Assembly: GCF_019175385.1 (NCBI RefSeq)
Contig: NC_083338.1
Span: 67,836,712-67,900,711, forward strand
Reading direction: 5' to 3'
Source of the DNA: Lycium barbarum
Lineage: Eukaryota > Streptophyta > Magnoliopsida > Solanales > Solanaceae
DNA length: 64,000 nt
The position numbers and the translations under genes are program-made. Below, piece after piece: positions 32,306-44,030 of this stretch. Within the stretch, counting starts at the first letter, position 1. Every line of letters starts with the position of its first letter. Below the pieces are notes generated by a model. The model was given only the letters and a program-made list of their open reading frames with translations. It was not told the origin of the DNA and searched no databases.

Positions 32306-34915
32306 TGTTACACCCCGTAGTTCTGTACGTTGAAATTCGTAAGTGTTGGTCGTTTCAAGTATGGACCTTGGAGTTGCCCTCAAGGGAATATATATGATTG
32401 CATGTGTTTATCCTAAGGTCATGAAGGTTTAGTTCATATAATAAGCTATGGGAAGATTGGAGAGCAAGTGAATTAAGGAAAACCAAGCTTGTTGGACTTT
32501 GGAAAAAGTATGAGGGGCAATTTTGACCCTAATTGAGGATAGGATATCTTTTAGTATATGTGAAGTTTTAAAGCAAAGAAAAAGCCTAAAGTGAAGTTCG
32601 TGAGGTACAGTTTCCAACGCAACAAACCACTCATCGATACGGTAGCGGAGTAAGGAGATATGGATGTTACAAGTTGGGCTGGCAGGCTAGGTAAATTATC
32701 TGCGCGAACGCGCCAGGGATTAGCGCGAATGCACAGAGGACCAAGGGATAACCCAGTGCGAACGCGCCACCAGTGGGCGCGAACGTGCTGAGCAATTTTT
32801 AGGTCGGTGCAACCCGAGCCTGAGACATTATAAAAAGGGGTTACCCCCTCATTTCTCCAATCAAACATCCTCTAAACCTCTCCAAACCTCTGGAAACTTC
32901 CACCAATTTCCACACACCAAATTTTAACGCAAATCAAGTATAATCTGCAAATTCTGGTCCAGAAAGCGTACAGTTGCGACCACAACAATCGTATAGCGAC
33001 AAGTCTTAGCTCAAATTCAAGGAGGAAAGTGAAGATATTGCAATACTAGAGGGAGTAAGGTATGAAAATCTCTTTATTAATATTATTTTCGGTTTATTTA
33101 CGGAGGTAAAACTACTAGACAGTCATATAACAAGCTGGTTAGTTGGGAAACTTGGAAAACATCATGTGGGATGTTTTATGGAACATAATGGTGTTGGTAA
33201 TGATGTTTTTGATGTTGGTATTGTTGTTGTTGTTGTTGTTGTTGTTGGTTATTGAATTATGATTCCGGGCTAGGCATATAAACATGGGAGATGCTGCCAG
33301 AATTTCGGCAGACCTTAAATGGAATTAAATCTAAGACTTAGGATGAGTATATGACATTGAGCCTAACCATAGTACGAATGGTTTATATGTAGATTTACGA
33401 GCTTGGAAAGATAAACGTTGAATCACTAAGGATACCGAAAGGTATGTTAAGGCTATGTTAAGGCTAGCCCATTTCTTTCTAAATGCATGATTCCTACGTT
33501 ACGATTCCATACATGTCTTCCATAACATCCTTGTTCTCGAAAAGCTAGAAGTTCATGATTTTCTAGGATTTTACGATATTAAAGACAAGATGTTTTCTAT
33601 GATGCCCGTGATGAAAATGATGACTTCTTTCCTGTGAATCTATATATGTCTTCCATGATGCCCTTGTGTCCAAAAACTAAAGATTCATGATTCTTAAAAT
33701 TTCTTATGACGCTAAATATGATTATGTTTTCAAGATGATAACGATGACGATGATGATGATGATCCCACTTCTAGAAGTTTCAAAGCTTATGATTTTAAAT
33801 TCTATGATGAACTTATTGGGTTTATTCCATGATTTCCTTGAATTTCTCATTGTTGTTGATCTCACATTATGAATTGTTCCTTCAAGGTGAGATATAGTGA
33901 TGATGATTATTTCATAATATAAATCGGAGGTTACCGACCATACGTCACTCCGATAAAGTAACCACCTTTATTTAGGCTCTCATGCATGCTACTTATACTA
34001 TATATGTATTTTATATATGTATATATGGGATATGGGGAAAAGGACGAAGCGTTATATACGCATAGCCACATGATCTGTTGGTATATTATGATATCGTCCC
34101 GGACGCGGGATATATGGCTATGGATAGGGTCGTCCGTTCCGCGGCAATATATATGTATATATTGATGATATGATACATGGATCGGACTGCACATTCCGCA
34201 GCAATATAAAATATTTTATGGATCGGGCTGCACGTTCTGCAACACTATTATGTTCATATGCAAGAAAAATGTTTTCTTTAAAAGGTTAAGCATGCATGAT
34301 ATCCGCCTTAAGAGACTATCAGATGTACAGGTTATCTCTTTATCCCATGTTATATTTCATGTCTCTTATTATGATATTATTCATGCCTTACATATTCAGT
34401 ACATTGTTCGTACTGACATCCTTTCGTGTGGACGCTGCGTTCATTCCAGTAGGATTAGGTAGCCAGCCAGATGATCCAGATCAGTAGGATCTCCCCTCAG
34501 CAGCGGTCAGTGCGCTCCATTGGTCCGGAGCTGCCGCCCTTTTGGTATGCTGTCTTGACATATGGATATATGGGTATGACAGGGGCCTTGTCCTTTCTTT
34601 TCTACAGTCTGTATTCCATAGAGGTCTGTAGACAGTGATATGTAGCTGTAATGTTACGCAGCCTTGTCGACACTTGTTTTGTTATATAGTATATGTATCG
34701 GCCTAATCGGCTTGCACTACTACTCTCAATATTTATGTTTATATGTATGCGTTGTCCGTGAGTTCTCGAGACGGTGTTCAGGAGACATCACAGCTCAGTT
34801 ATAGATTTTTTATGGGCCACTAAGTTATTCAGTAAGAAGCAAATGCGAGTCTAAGGGGGTGCTTGGTCAGTAGTGATCGGGCATTCGTCACGGCTCATCG
34901 GTTTGGGTCGTGACA
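32306..34915 (+). mobile_element. 3' LTR of element B
   Basis: From TGTTACACCCCGTAG to GGGTCGTGACA, 2610 bases, nearly identical to the 5' LTR. Differences include an extra TCCAAACCTC block near 32878, a longer GTT run (about 33225-33248) and a 12-base tandem duplication near 33443. TATA box at 32827-32838, donor-like AAGGTATG at 33057-33064, hairpin region at 34395-34440. Confidence 0.95.
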
Positions 34916-35083
34916 ATTAAACACTCAAACAAACTAAACAGGGCTTATAGGCATGCTAGCTAAACTGGATTAACTCACACAACCACTAAACATAAAATAT
35001 CTAAACAATTAATGCTAAATTAAGCTACTTAGACTAAACTAAACATGAATATTAACAATCACATACTAATCACACAAACATAT

Positions 35084-35185
35084 AACACACAAACACACAA
35101 AATACTAAAAGTAAATAAAAGGAAGAAGGTTTATAACACACAAACACACAAAATACTAAAAATAAATAAAAGGAAGAAGGTTTAC
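35084..35185. repeat. 51-bp tandem duplication in the Ogre LTR
   Basis: Two direct copies of a 51-base unit starting AACACACAAACACACAAAAT, at 35084-35134 and 35135-35185, with two or so differences. It lies in the minus-strand Ogre LTR's own sequence. Confidence 0.9.
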
Positions 35186-35407
35186 CTCTTCTTTGGGCAG
35201 CCTTTGGTCGAAAATGGATTTGGGAAGCCCTAATTCCTCTACCTCCGATGCTTAGCCATAATAAGAAATAAAATTTTAGACTAAAGTTCCAATTAGCTAA
35301 AGGTTTCAACTTAAAGCTAAAACCCTAATTAAATTAGAGACTATTTTCTCAACTTGAAAACAAATTTTGTGTATTTTCGAGTTTTTGAGACTTGTAAGGT
35401 GTGTGTT

Positions 35408-35466
35408 GTGTTGACGAGTGGGGTTCTTTATATAGATGTGTTGAAGAGTGGGGTTCTTTATATAGA
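35408..35466 (-). promoter_or_regulatory. Duplicated TATA box in the Ogre LTR (minus strand)
   Basis: A unit of about 30 bases occurs twice in tandem, reading TCTATATAAAGAACCCCACT on the minus strand. Each copy has its own TATATAAA. The minus-strand LTR runs from right to left, so both could act as core promoters for it. Confidence 0.6.
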
Positions 35467-35567
35467 ACCCCAAAACTCTAGAAATCAGTCCACAACATAT
35501 GTGGGACTTGTAAATTTTGATGGATTTCCCTTTGAATCCTTGTAAATCATTGTAAGCCAATAACAAT

Positions 35568-38483
35568 TGTTATGTCCCGTGTTTTCGTATGATTAGAAAT
35601 CGAGAAATAATTACGATTTGTGTGTTAAAAGGAAATAATTTGATTTTAGTGAATATGACTATGTTGGTTATGGAATCATTAATGTTAAGACTTCGGGGAA
35701 GGCCGAGGGTAAATTTGGAATTTCGGAAATTAGTTTCGGGAATTACAAAACGGGACGTTTTATGAATTGGGCCAAGAAAAATTTGACACAAAGTTGAGGC
35801 CCAAAAACTTGTGAAGTGGCCGGCCATGTCCAAGGCCCAAGCCTCTTCCTTAGTGATCATGTGCTATGCACATGATCAATTATGTGGATATATATCAATT
35901 CACACTTAGTGATTATCAAGAACAAAGAACAAAAATCAAAGAACACCTCAAAAAGGGCATTCGGCCGAGAGTTAGAAAAGAAGAGAAAAAAAATTTCCCA
36001 AGCTTTGTTGTTGATCCAAAAATCTTAGTTTCTACATAGTTGTGAAGTACTCAAGACCCTCTTCAGCGGGGTATAATTAGTTTGGCATGAGAACCTCGTT
36101 TGCGACAAGTCGGAAATTCAAGAAAAGGTAAGAATTTTGCCCCTCTAATGTTATAGAATTGATATGAATGTGTTAAGGATTGGGAATAGACGAGAATCCC
36201 GTCACTTTGGTGTATATAGAAAGCCGTGGGTGTGTGTGTATATTGCATGTTGGCCGTGAGCCCTAGGAAGAAGAAAGTGATGTGAATTGATCTTGTTTAG
36301 TTTGTATAATGTGTTGTTGTGATCTTTATGTCGTAAATGATTGATTGATGAGTTAAATTGACGTTGGAAAATGATTTCGGACATTATCGGAAAGTGCATA
36401 CCTTTGGTATAATTGTGTATATCATTGTATATTTAGGGTGCTAAAGACTTTAAATATGAGTTATAGTTGATATTAATGAATTCGGAATGAAACGACGTAA
36501 GTTAGAATGTTCGTCGTGAATTTTCGATGTTTTGAAGAATTATGGAAAGTAATGGATTTTGGGGCAATTTCGTGTATGGCTTGGATTGTATTTGGGATGT
36601 GATTGTATAAGTTTGAATGAGGAAATGAATACAATTATGTAGATATAGAGTTGGAGTTTTGGAAGTTTGAATGAAAGTTGCCAACTTAGGTAACAAAGTA
36701 GAACTTTGAAGCTAGAGTGGTTTGATTATTACTTGTGTTGTTTGATGATGTGTGGGCTGTTGTATTGATGTATTTTGAGCCGAGCTAAGTCTCGGGGATG
36801 TTAGATTTATAGGGGAAATGCTGCCGAAATTTCGGTAGGCAAAAAATGAAGTTAAAGGCATTTTTAAGCCTAAGAATCTCAATTGGTAACTTTGACCATT
36901 TGCAGATTTCAGACGAAACGGGACATGACTTTTGGGAGAGCATACGACGTCTGTAAGGTATGTAAAGCTTCCCACTCCTTCGTTTGGCATATCTTAGTAT
37001 GATAGGCGAATATGAGAACTTCCGGAGCATTTCTGCTCCTCGAAACCCGATCCACAGAAAAGTTACTATTCATTCAATTCAATTGAAGCCTAAGGGCTCT
37101 ATTTTGGCTAGAATGCCACCACTCGTCCGAAACCTATCGAAATGTGGTCGGGTAACTTAGAAATGATTATGTATGACCCTTTGGCCTATAAATGTTCAGA
37201 AAATATGTTCGCCACCTCAATTTGACTCGAGGTGGGCCCGCTAACCCTGATACGCCCTATTTGCCTTATTGGGCTATCTTTGTGAATAAAGTTTGATATG
37301 ATACTTTCGATTTTGGAACTCCCTCCTATGAGATATATTTGGAATATTATGATATGATAAGTTACGTTTTGAGCCATACGTACCACTTTGGAAACTTTTG
37401 TGAAACGGATCTTTGTATCGACTAAGTATTCGCTTATCTTGTGCTATGGAACGAATTGTAAAACTATTATGTTTTGAAAGACTATTTTGAAGTATGATTT
37501 GCATTTGCTTGCTCACGACTCCGCTCGTGCCTTATTATGACTTCGTTCACCGGTTCCCGGGCCGGTTATGATTCGTGCGCCTTATAATAATTCGGCCGTA
37601 TGCTGTGTTACGGTTCCCGAGGCTTCGCCATAGGGCCGAGTTCCGTTTGGAGTTATGCTGTGATATGGCTCGTGATGCGATACGCTCACCTATGATTATG
37701 TTTGTGTTTGGGGATGTACGGAGATTTGAAACCTTCTGGTGTTATGCTGTGTGTGGCGCCAGCGTCGGAGTGGCGACCACGTTCCTGAGCGTTTGCATGA
37801 TTTCGTTTGCATTATATATACGTATATGATTTTGATACGGATTTTGACATACCGATTTGTATTCCATTTTGTTATCTGATTTTCTTTCAGTTTTGATCCA
37901 TATTTCTGTACTCCGTGCTTTACATACTCAGTACATATTTCGTACTGACCCCCTTTCTTCGGGGGCTGCGTTTTATGCCCGCAGGTACAAACATTGGTGA
38001 TCCTCCACAGTAGGCTTCACTCTTTGCTATTCCGGGGTACTCCTCTTTGATCCGGAGTCCACTTTTGGTACAGACTCCTTTTGCTTTGTATATATTCGGT
38101 ATATTTGACTATTTGGGTACGGCGGGGCCCTGTCTCGCCATATGTCTTTGTTTTGAATTCGTAGAGGCCTGTAGTCATATATGTGGGATGAGGGTCCTGT
38201 ATGTGTTGGTTTGATTTCGTTTTCTGGTCTTAAAGCGGTCTGTTCATTATGATGGCCCCAAATAGCCCTTATGCTTACGTTTGCACTTTTGACCGGCGAT
38301 GTCTATTCCGCCGCTCAGTTTGTATTTGATTTGTGCGACCGCTTAAGACATATTTCGATAAGTTATGTTTGATATGATTTTTATGAAATTCTGAAATAAG
38401 TTTGGATTTGGCAATGAATACGTAATTTGGTCTGGGTACCCAAGTAGGGTGCCAGTCTTGGCCCACGGGGCTGGGTCGTGACA
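35568..38483 (+). mobile_element. Solo LTR, perfect target duplication
   Basis: It begins TGTTATGTCCCGTG and ends CTGGGTCGTGACA, 2916 bases, with ACAAT on both sides (35563-35567 and 38484-38488). Inside are the donor-like AAGGTAAG (36125-36132), the CCGAAATTTCGG box (36824-36835), palindromes such as TTCCCGGGCC (near 37552) and the CAGTAC / CCCCC double hairpin (37928-37970). Confidence 0.95.
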
Positions 38484-38697
38484 ACAATTAAGAATAAATG
38501 GACAAAAACCATTAAGGTTTTCGTCCTTGTTTGACTGTAATTGCAGAAAAAGCAAAGAGAGGAGGGGGTTATACCGTGTTTGGTTGAATCGCGTTGGAAA
38601 GAGGGCAACACATTAATTGCTTTGCCCAATTTGGTTGAGCAAAGCTGTGATAAAGCAAACGCACACTGTACGTTTTCCATTTCCAGGCCATATGACG

Positions 38698-38699
<2 letters not shown>

Positions 38700-38739
<40 letters not shown>
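38700..38739. repeat. AG microsatellite
   Basis: About 19 AG units in the U3 part of the minus-strand Ogre LTR. Confidence 0.95.
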
Positions 38740-38740
<1 letters not shown>

Positions 38741-39588
38741 GATTGTGGCTAGGGTTTTCAAGAGAAACCCTTATCTCTTGAGAAATGAAGAATAAGGGGT
38801 TCATTTGTTACATGTTTGGAAGGGTGTGGCCGGGTCAGGTTCCTTTTTTTGGGCCGGACTCGGTCGATTAAATAAGTAGAAAAAGGGGAATGGCCCAAAT
38901 CGTATATATATGTGTATATACACACATATAAAAGTGGAATTTTCATCAAAACGTGACCATCAATTAATTTAACAAATAGCCGGATTAAAAAGTGTGAAAA
39001 CTAATTATCTTTTAAATTATGGACTTGTTTTCTAAAAATGCAAAACTAATTAAACATGTCAAATGTGACCAATGCTAAGGAAAAATTGATTATTTGAATT
39101 CTATCCCTAATTAAATCATAGCAAGTAATTGGCTATTTCAATTATAGCCACAATTAACTCATGCACTTAACAGAAATTCAATCGTAATCAATTTGTTTTT
39201 GGAAATAATTGCACATATAGCCAAATAACACATAAAATTGAAACATAATTGATTATCTATTTAATTAAGCAATTTTCTTGATTTAATGGAGTAAAATATT
39301 TATCAAATTTGATATTAATAGTTTCAAACAATTAATTAAATAATCATTTTAACTATTTCTGGATTAAAATTCTGACAAGTATTCTTGAAATTATAGGAAA
39401 TATACAAGATACATAAGATGATACACAATATATATTTGAAGATGTTTTGCCAAATGAAATGGCAAAATGTCACCGAAATAATTTTGTAAATTCATTTTGA
39501 CTTGTAAAATGCGTATTTCACTCCGTTTGTGATTCAAGAACTCCGAATAATTAAATAAAATTATTGGAGGGCAAATTAGGTGTCAACA

Positions 39589-39600
39589 ACTGCCCCTTCG
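39589..39600 (-). other. Polypurine tract of the minus-strand Ogre
   Basis: On the minus strand CGAAGGGGCAGT directly precedes the LTR start TGTTGACACC. A similar tract precedes the LTR at 58982. Confidence 0.75.
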
Positions 39601-40249
39601 ATGTTCAGGGATGGCAAGTTCATCCCTGATCATCGAACTTTGACAAACTTGATTTTTTGACCGACCAAATCAAAATACTTCTCTTGTTAAATACAATTTT
39701 TCAAATTTTATGGTCGGACCCTGGTCTCTAGGTTTCCTACATATCTTGGGCTTTACGAGAATTCAGGCCACTTATTGTTCGACTCAATTTAGGCTTCTAA
39801 TACGAGTTTCAAAACAAATCCTGAATCTTCCAGTATCAAAATTGAGAAGCCCGGAATGATCTATTGGAATATGACTGATTCTCTGGTATTGAGTTCGCCT
39901 ACACTTCCTGGCCAGAGAGCTTGACTCTCATGGGTACCCTATCTCGAACGACTATGTAAGAAAAAGTTTCTCGTTTGCTCCACATGCATTTGGATTTGGT
40001 TTGATCATCCTGCGCCTATCCTTGGCGGCTACGAACCTGCTCCCATTTGCTGGGTAGTATTCTGGCTGACCTCTTGGTCCTTCTTTTAGTTTTCACCACC
40101 CTTGCTTGGCCTTTGTGATTGTACGCTTCTCGGTTTAATTTTGCGAGGTTACCTTCTCAGCACTGCTTGAATGAAGTGACCATCTCAGTCTTGCGTAATT
40201 GTTTTACCACCCCTGTGTGCTTTTGTCATTGTAACTTTCTCGGATGACT

Positions 40250-41070
40250 CTTTAAAATAGGTGACCCCTCTTGGCACCATTTGATTTGTTACGGGGGACC
40301 CTCTTGGCCCCGTTTGTATGAAATAGCCCTCTTGGCAATGCTTGAATGAATGGTCCTCTTGGAAATGCTTGTATAAATGGCCCTCTTGGCAATGTTTGCA
40401 TGAATGGCCCTTTTAGCATTGTTTGTATGAATGGTCCTCTTAGAAATGTTTGATATGAATGCCCTCTCAGCAATGTTTGATATGGGCAATGTTTGTATGA
40501 ATGGCCCTTGTGAAAATTTTTTATATGAATGGCCCTCTTGGTAATGTTTGGATGAATGGCCCTCTTGGCATGCAAATGTTTTGATGAATGTCCCTCTTGG
40601 CATGCATATGACAGATATGGCCCTTTTGGCTGGATCGTCTTTCTTTCGTCCTTTATGTCGGCTATGACCCTCTTGGTCTGATATACCGCTTTGTCCATTG
40701 TGTGACCCTTTTGGCCTGATATATTGTCCTTACGATGTTTTATTTGTGGTAGCCTCTTGGCTTGATTATCACCCTTGTGGTGTTTCCGTTCTTTGTAGCC
40801 TTCTTGGCTTGATTGGGCCACCCTTGTGGCACTCTTTGCTCTTTGTAGCCTCCTTGGCTTAATTGGGTCCCCCTTGTGGAATGTTTTGTCTTTGTAGCCT
40901 CCTTGGCTTAATCGTTCCACCCTTGTGGTGTTTTCGTCTTTTGTAGCCATCTTGGCTTAATTTGGGCCACTCGTGTGGCGCTTTTATCCTCTTTGGCTTA
41001 CTCGGGCCACCCTTGTGGTGCTTTCATCGTTATGTAGCCTCCTACTTGGCTAGGTTTAGTGCCCTTCGCG
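40250..41070 (-). repeat. CCTCTTGGC minisatellite in the Ogre 3' region
   Basis: Roughly 20 variants of ATGGCCCTCTTGGCAATG and TTTGTATGA alternate over 800 bases, with units of 30-40 bases, grading on the right into CACCCTTGTGG / TAGCCTCCTTGGCTT variants. On the minus strand the array is open for 232 codons (40252-40950, many AKRAIHT-like repeats). It lies between pol and the polypurine tract, where Ogre elements have noncoding tandem repeats, so I do not call it a gene. Confidence 0.8.
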
Positions 41071-41424
41071 TAGATCGGGGTCTCCTCCGATGAGTTGCTT
41101 CTTAACTATTTTATCATCATGAGCAAACAATGTTAGCAATAAATGGTCACCCTCTTGACGGCATTAGGGACCTGCATTCAAAGGGTGTTAGTTTCCTATA
41201 AGGTTGATCCATGTTATCAATTCTTGTTGCGTCATTGCTTCAGCTGTTTGGTTGCGCTCCTGGATCCAATCCTCTTGGATTCGGTAGTTCGAGAGATGAA
41301 TTTTTATCTTAAAGTAAAATAAATTTGGCAAATTGTTTATCACAAGTTTTTTCAAGACTTCGATTATAAAGAATATAATTTTTGGAAACTATTTAAATTA
41401 GTTGTCATGACAGGTGCACTTGAG

Positions 41425-41800
41425 TGAAAATCTTTAGTTGTTCACCGTATCATGCGGCGAAACTCAAGCTTCCTTGAGTGCTATTTTTGAGATCCTCTCA
41501 AAAGTTCTGTCCCAATTGAAAATCTTGCTTCAGCAAACTCTCGTGCCGAATTTTGATGGAAGAGATTTTGAGACCTTCTCAAAAATTTTGCCCCAGTTTA
41601 AGGTCTTGCTTCGGTGAACTCTCGAGCCGAATCTTTACGAAGCAATTTTTGAGATCCTCTAAAAAATTCTGCCCCAGTTTAGGATTTTGGGTCAGTTAAC
41701 TCTTGTGTCGGACTGTCATGAAGGAGTTTTTGAAATCCTCTCAAACATTCTGCCCCGCTTGAATATGTGTGGCAAACTCTTGTGCCAACTTCGAGTTCCT
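41425..41800 (-). repeat. 80-bp tandem repeat in the Ogre 3' region
   Basis: Four units start near 41486, 41567, 41646 and 41727, with the core TTTTTGAGATCCTCTCAAAA then TTCTGCCCCAGTTT. The reverse complement of this unit occurs in the plus-strand Ogre at 56385-56560. Confidence 0.85.
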
Positions 41801-41849
41801 CCTGAAGCCCTATCTTTGTGGTATTCTAGGGATTTCATAGGTTTTTTGA

Positions 41850-42130
41850 TTGGTACGACCGAGCTCGAGGAGCGCCTACGTATCCTAACAAAATAGGAAT
41901 CAGGTCGAACGTAGTTCGGAATAAAAGTAATTGATTTTTTCTAATAATGTGACCGAGTCCTATATGGACTGCCTACGTATCCCTCTTTGGGAAATCAGGT
42001 CGTTGCGTAGTTTAAATTACAAGGAATTCATTTGGTGTTTTCTATTTATTACAAAAGGAAGACCAAATTCGATATGAATTTTATACGTATCTCTGCCATA
42101 AGAGATAGGTCTTAATGTAGCGATTACAAG
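41850..42130 (-). repeat. Tandem repeat GCCTACGTATCC type
   Basis: Three diverged units, near 41855, 41950 and 42065, share GACCGAGTYC, TGCCTACGTATCC, a variable gap, then ATCAGGTCG and AACGTAGTT. The plus-strand Ogre has the same units in reverse at 56035-56285. Confidence 0.8.
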
Positions 42131-43490
42131 CAAAAGTGAGACAAATTGAAAAGCATGTCTTCACGCGTAATATTTCCTGATTACATCTGAATTGATTGCC
42201 TTGGGACATTCTTAGCCATCCATTTCTGCCAGTATTGTTGCTCCTCCATAGAGTACCTTGCGGACCACATACGGGCCTTTCCAGTTGAGTGTGAATTGTC
42301 CTTTGTACTCGTCTTGGTGTGGGAACACTCGCTTGAGTACCAGTTGTCCTATTTGAAGGTACCAGCTCTGGCTCAATTGTTGAAGCTCTGGCTCTAGCTC
42401 GTTTGTTGAAGGCCCAAGCCATTATTTGTTTGTACAATATGCCGTGTTATACAGAAATCATCCTCTTCTCGTCGATTAAAGCCAGTTGCTCGTATCGATT
42501 TTGAACCCATTCTGCATTATCCAACTCTTCTTCTTGAATGATTCTTAGTGAAGGCATTTCCACTTCGCAGGTATGACTGCTTCGGTGCCGTAAACAAGTA
42601 GGTATGGAGTTGCCCCTATTGAAGTCTGAGTTGTTGTTCGGTATCCAAGAAATGCATAGGGAAACTGTTTGTGCCAACACTTATAATTGTCCATCATCTT
42701 CTTAATATCCTCTTGATATTCTTGTTGGCTACCTTTACGGCTCCATTCATTTGTGTCCTATAGGTGGTGGAGTTCCAATGGGTTATCCGGAATTGCTCAC
42801 AGATGTGTTTCATCAGGTGACTGTCCAGATTTGCTCCATTATCTGTTATGATGGACCCTTGTATTGCCAAATCGGCATATGATATTATTTCTCACGAAAT
42901 CAGCTACCATTTTCTTCGACAATGATTTTTGTGATGTGGCTTTCACCCACTTGGTGAAGTATCTATGGTGACCAGGATAAATCGGTGCCTATTTGATGCG
43001 GCTGGTTCAATGGGTCCAATAACGCCCATGCCCCAGGCGACAAATAGCCAACATGAGCTCATGACATTGAGTTTGCTCTGTGAGACTCTGATCAGATCCC
43101 CATGGATCTAGCATTGGTGACATCTATGAACAAACTTGCAACAATCGGTTTCTATTATCATCCAACAGTAACCTGCCCAGAGGATTTTCTTAGCTAGAAC
43201 GAACCTATTCATGTGAGGCCCACAAGTTCTAGCATGTACTTCTTCTAGTAGTTTTGTGGCCTCGGTGGCATCCACGCATCTGAGTAATCCCAGACCCGGC
43301 ATTCTTTTGTAGAATAACTCCTTGTTCAGGAAGAAGCCATAGGCCATTCTTCGGATGGTTTTCTTTTGATTGCTTGTAGTATTTTTGGGATACTCCCCTT
43401 TCTCCAAATATACCTTTATGTTAGTATACCATGGTTTTCCATTGGGTTCCACCTCCATATGGGAACAACATGCATGTTCTTCCCTTAGAT
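42131..43490 (-). pseudogene. Ogre integrase, broken
   Basis: Going down the minus strand, a His-Cys zinc-binding domain (HARTCGPHMN ... CCKFVHRCHQC, about 43230-43108) is the clearest block. The catalytic core (43100-42680) is spread over several frames with stops. Around 42415-42430 a new block starts MAWAFNKRARARA, matching the start of the C-terminal domain of Tat-clade integrases. It continues, in another frame, to NWKGPYVVRKVLYGG (about 42285-42240), a GPY-type motif. Stops and frame changes preclude function. Confidence 0.82.
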
Positions 43491-43990
43491 TGATCTCTAT
43501 GGGTCAATTTGACTGCTTTTCGGATGTTGTATCGTGGATGCTATGTTAGCAAGAGCATCGGCGAACTCGTTTTGAGCCCTTGGTGTATGCTTGAAGTCGA
43601 TCTTTTTGAACTTTTTGCACAACCTTTGTGCAAGGTTCACATATGGTAAGATCTTGGCATTCTTCGTGGCCCATTCGCCTTGTACTTGGTGAATCAACAG
43701 ATCTGAATCGCCTATTACGAATAGTTCGTGGATGTCCATATCCAAAGCCATTCTGAGGACAAAGATGCAGGCCTCGTATTCTGCCATATTCTTGGTGCAT
43801 CAGAATTTGAGCTTTGCGGCCATCGAATAATGTTTTTTGGTTTCTGATACCACGATTGGGCCGATTCCTGAACCCTTGTAATTAACTACACCATCAAAAA
43901 ATAACCTCCATCCTGAATAAGGATCAGCTATGCCCTCTTCTACCGTCAATACTTCTTCGTCTAGGAAGTAGATTCAAAGGGGCTTAAAAT
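43491..43990 (-). pseudogene. Ogre second (archaeal-type) RNase H, broken
   Basis: The reading FFDGVVNYKGSGIG (about 43915-43860), then NMAEYEACIFVLRMAL (43790-43743), VIGDSDLLIHQVQGEW and FADALANIAS shows an RNase H fold with its acidic residues D, E and D in place. Tat-clade elements carry such an additional RNase H between the RT-linked one and integrase. A stop splits it near 43800 and another ends it at 43497. Confidence 0.85.
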
Positions 43991-44030
43991 CCTCATCGAC
44001 TGGGCTTTCTGCCAGTTAGTCGGCCAATTC

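Larger units (their letters stand above)
25234..34915 (+). mobile_element. Complete LARD-like element B
   Basis: Both LTRs, primer site and polypurine tract are present, and ATTAA flanks the whole element (25229-25233 and 34916-34920). Total length is 9682 bases. The internal region has no polymerase gene but carries a small acidic ORF and a 5S-derived segment. It shares its primer region, 5S segment and pre-polypurine block with element A, so they are two members of one non-autonomous family. It sits in the LTR of the minus-strand Ogre and is younger than it. Confidence 0.93.
21098..39588 (-). mobile_element. 3' LTR of minus-strand Ogre-type element, with nested insertions
   Basis: Minus-strand ends are TGTTGACACCTAATTTG (39588) and GAACCGTAACA (21098). 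The right end abuts a polypurine tract and decayed Ogre pol. Element B and one solo LTR account for about 12.6 kb, leaving about 5.9 kb of own sequence, within the known size of Ogre LTRs. A block near 21173-21190 (GAGTCGCCACCTAATTTATT) is a familiar one in Solanaceae Ogre LTRs. The own segments are 21098-25233, 34921-35567 and 38489-39588. ATAAT precedes the left end. Scattered ORFs here (for example 23461-23829) show no family features. Confidence 0.75.

Noticed and set aside
40252..40950. Minus-strand ORF of 232 codons, the longest in the window
   Set aside because: It is a minisatellite translation next to the Ogre polypurine tract; reported as a repeat, not a gene.
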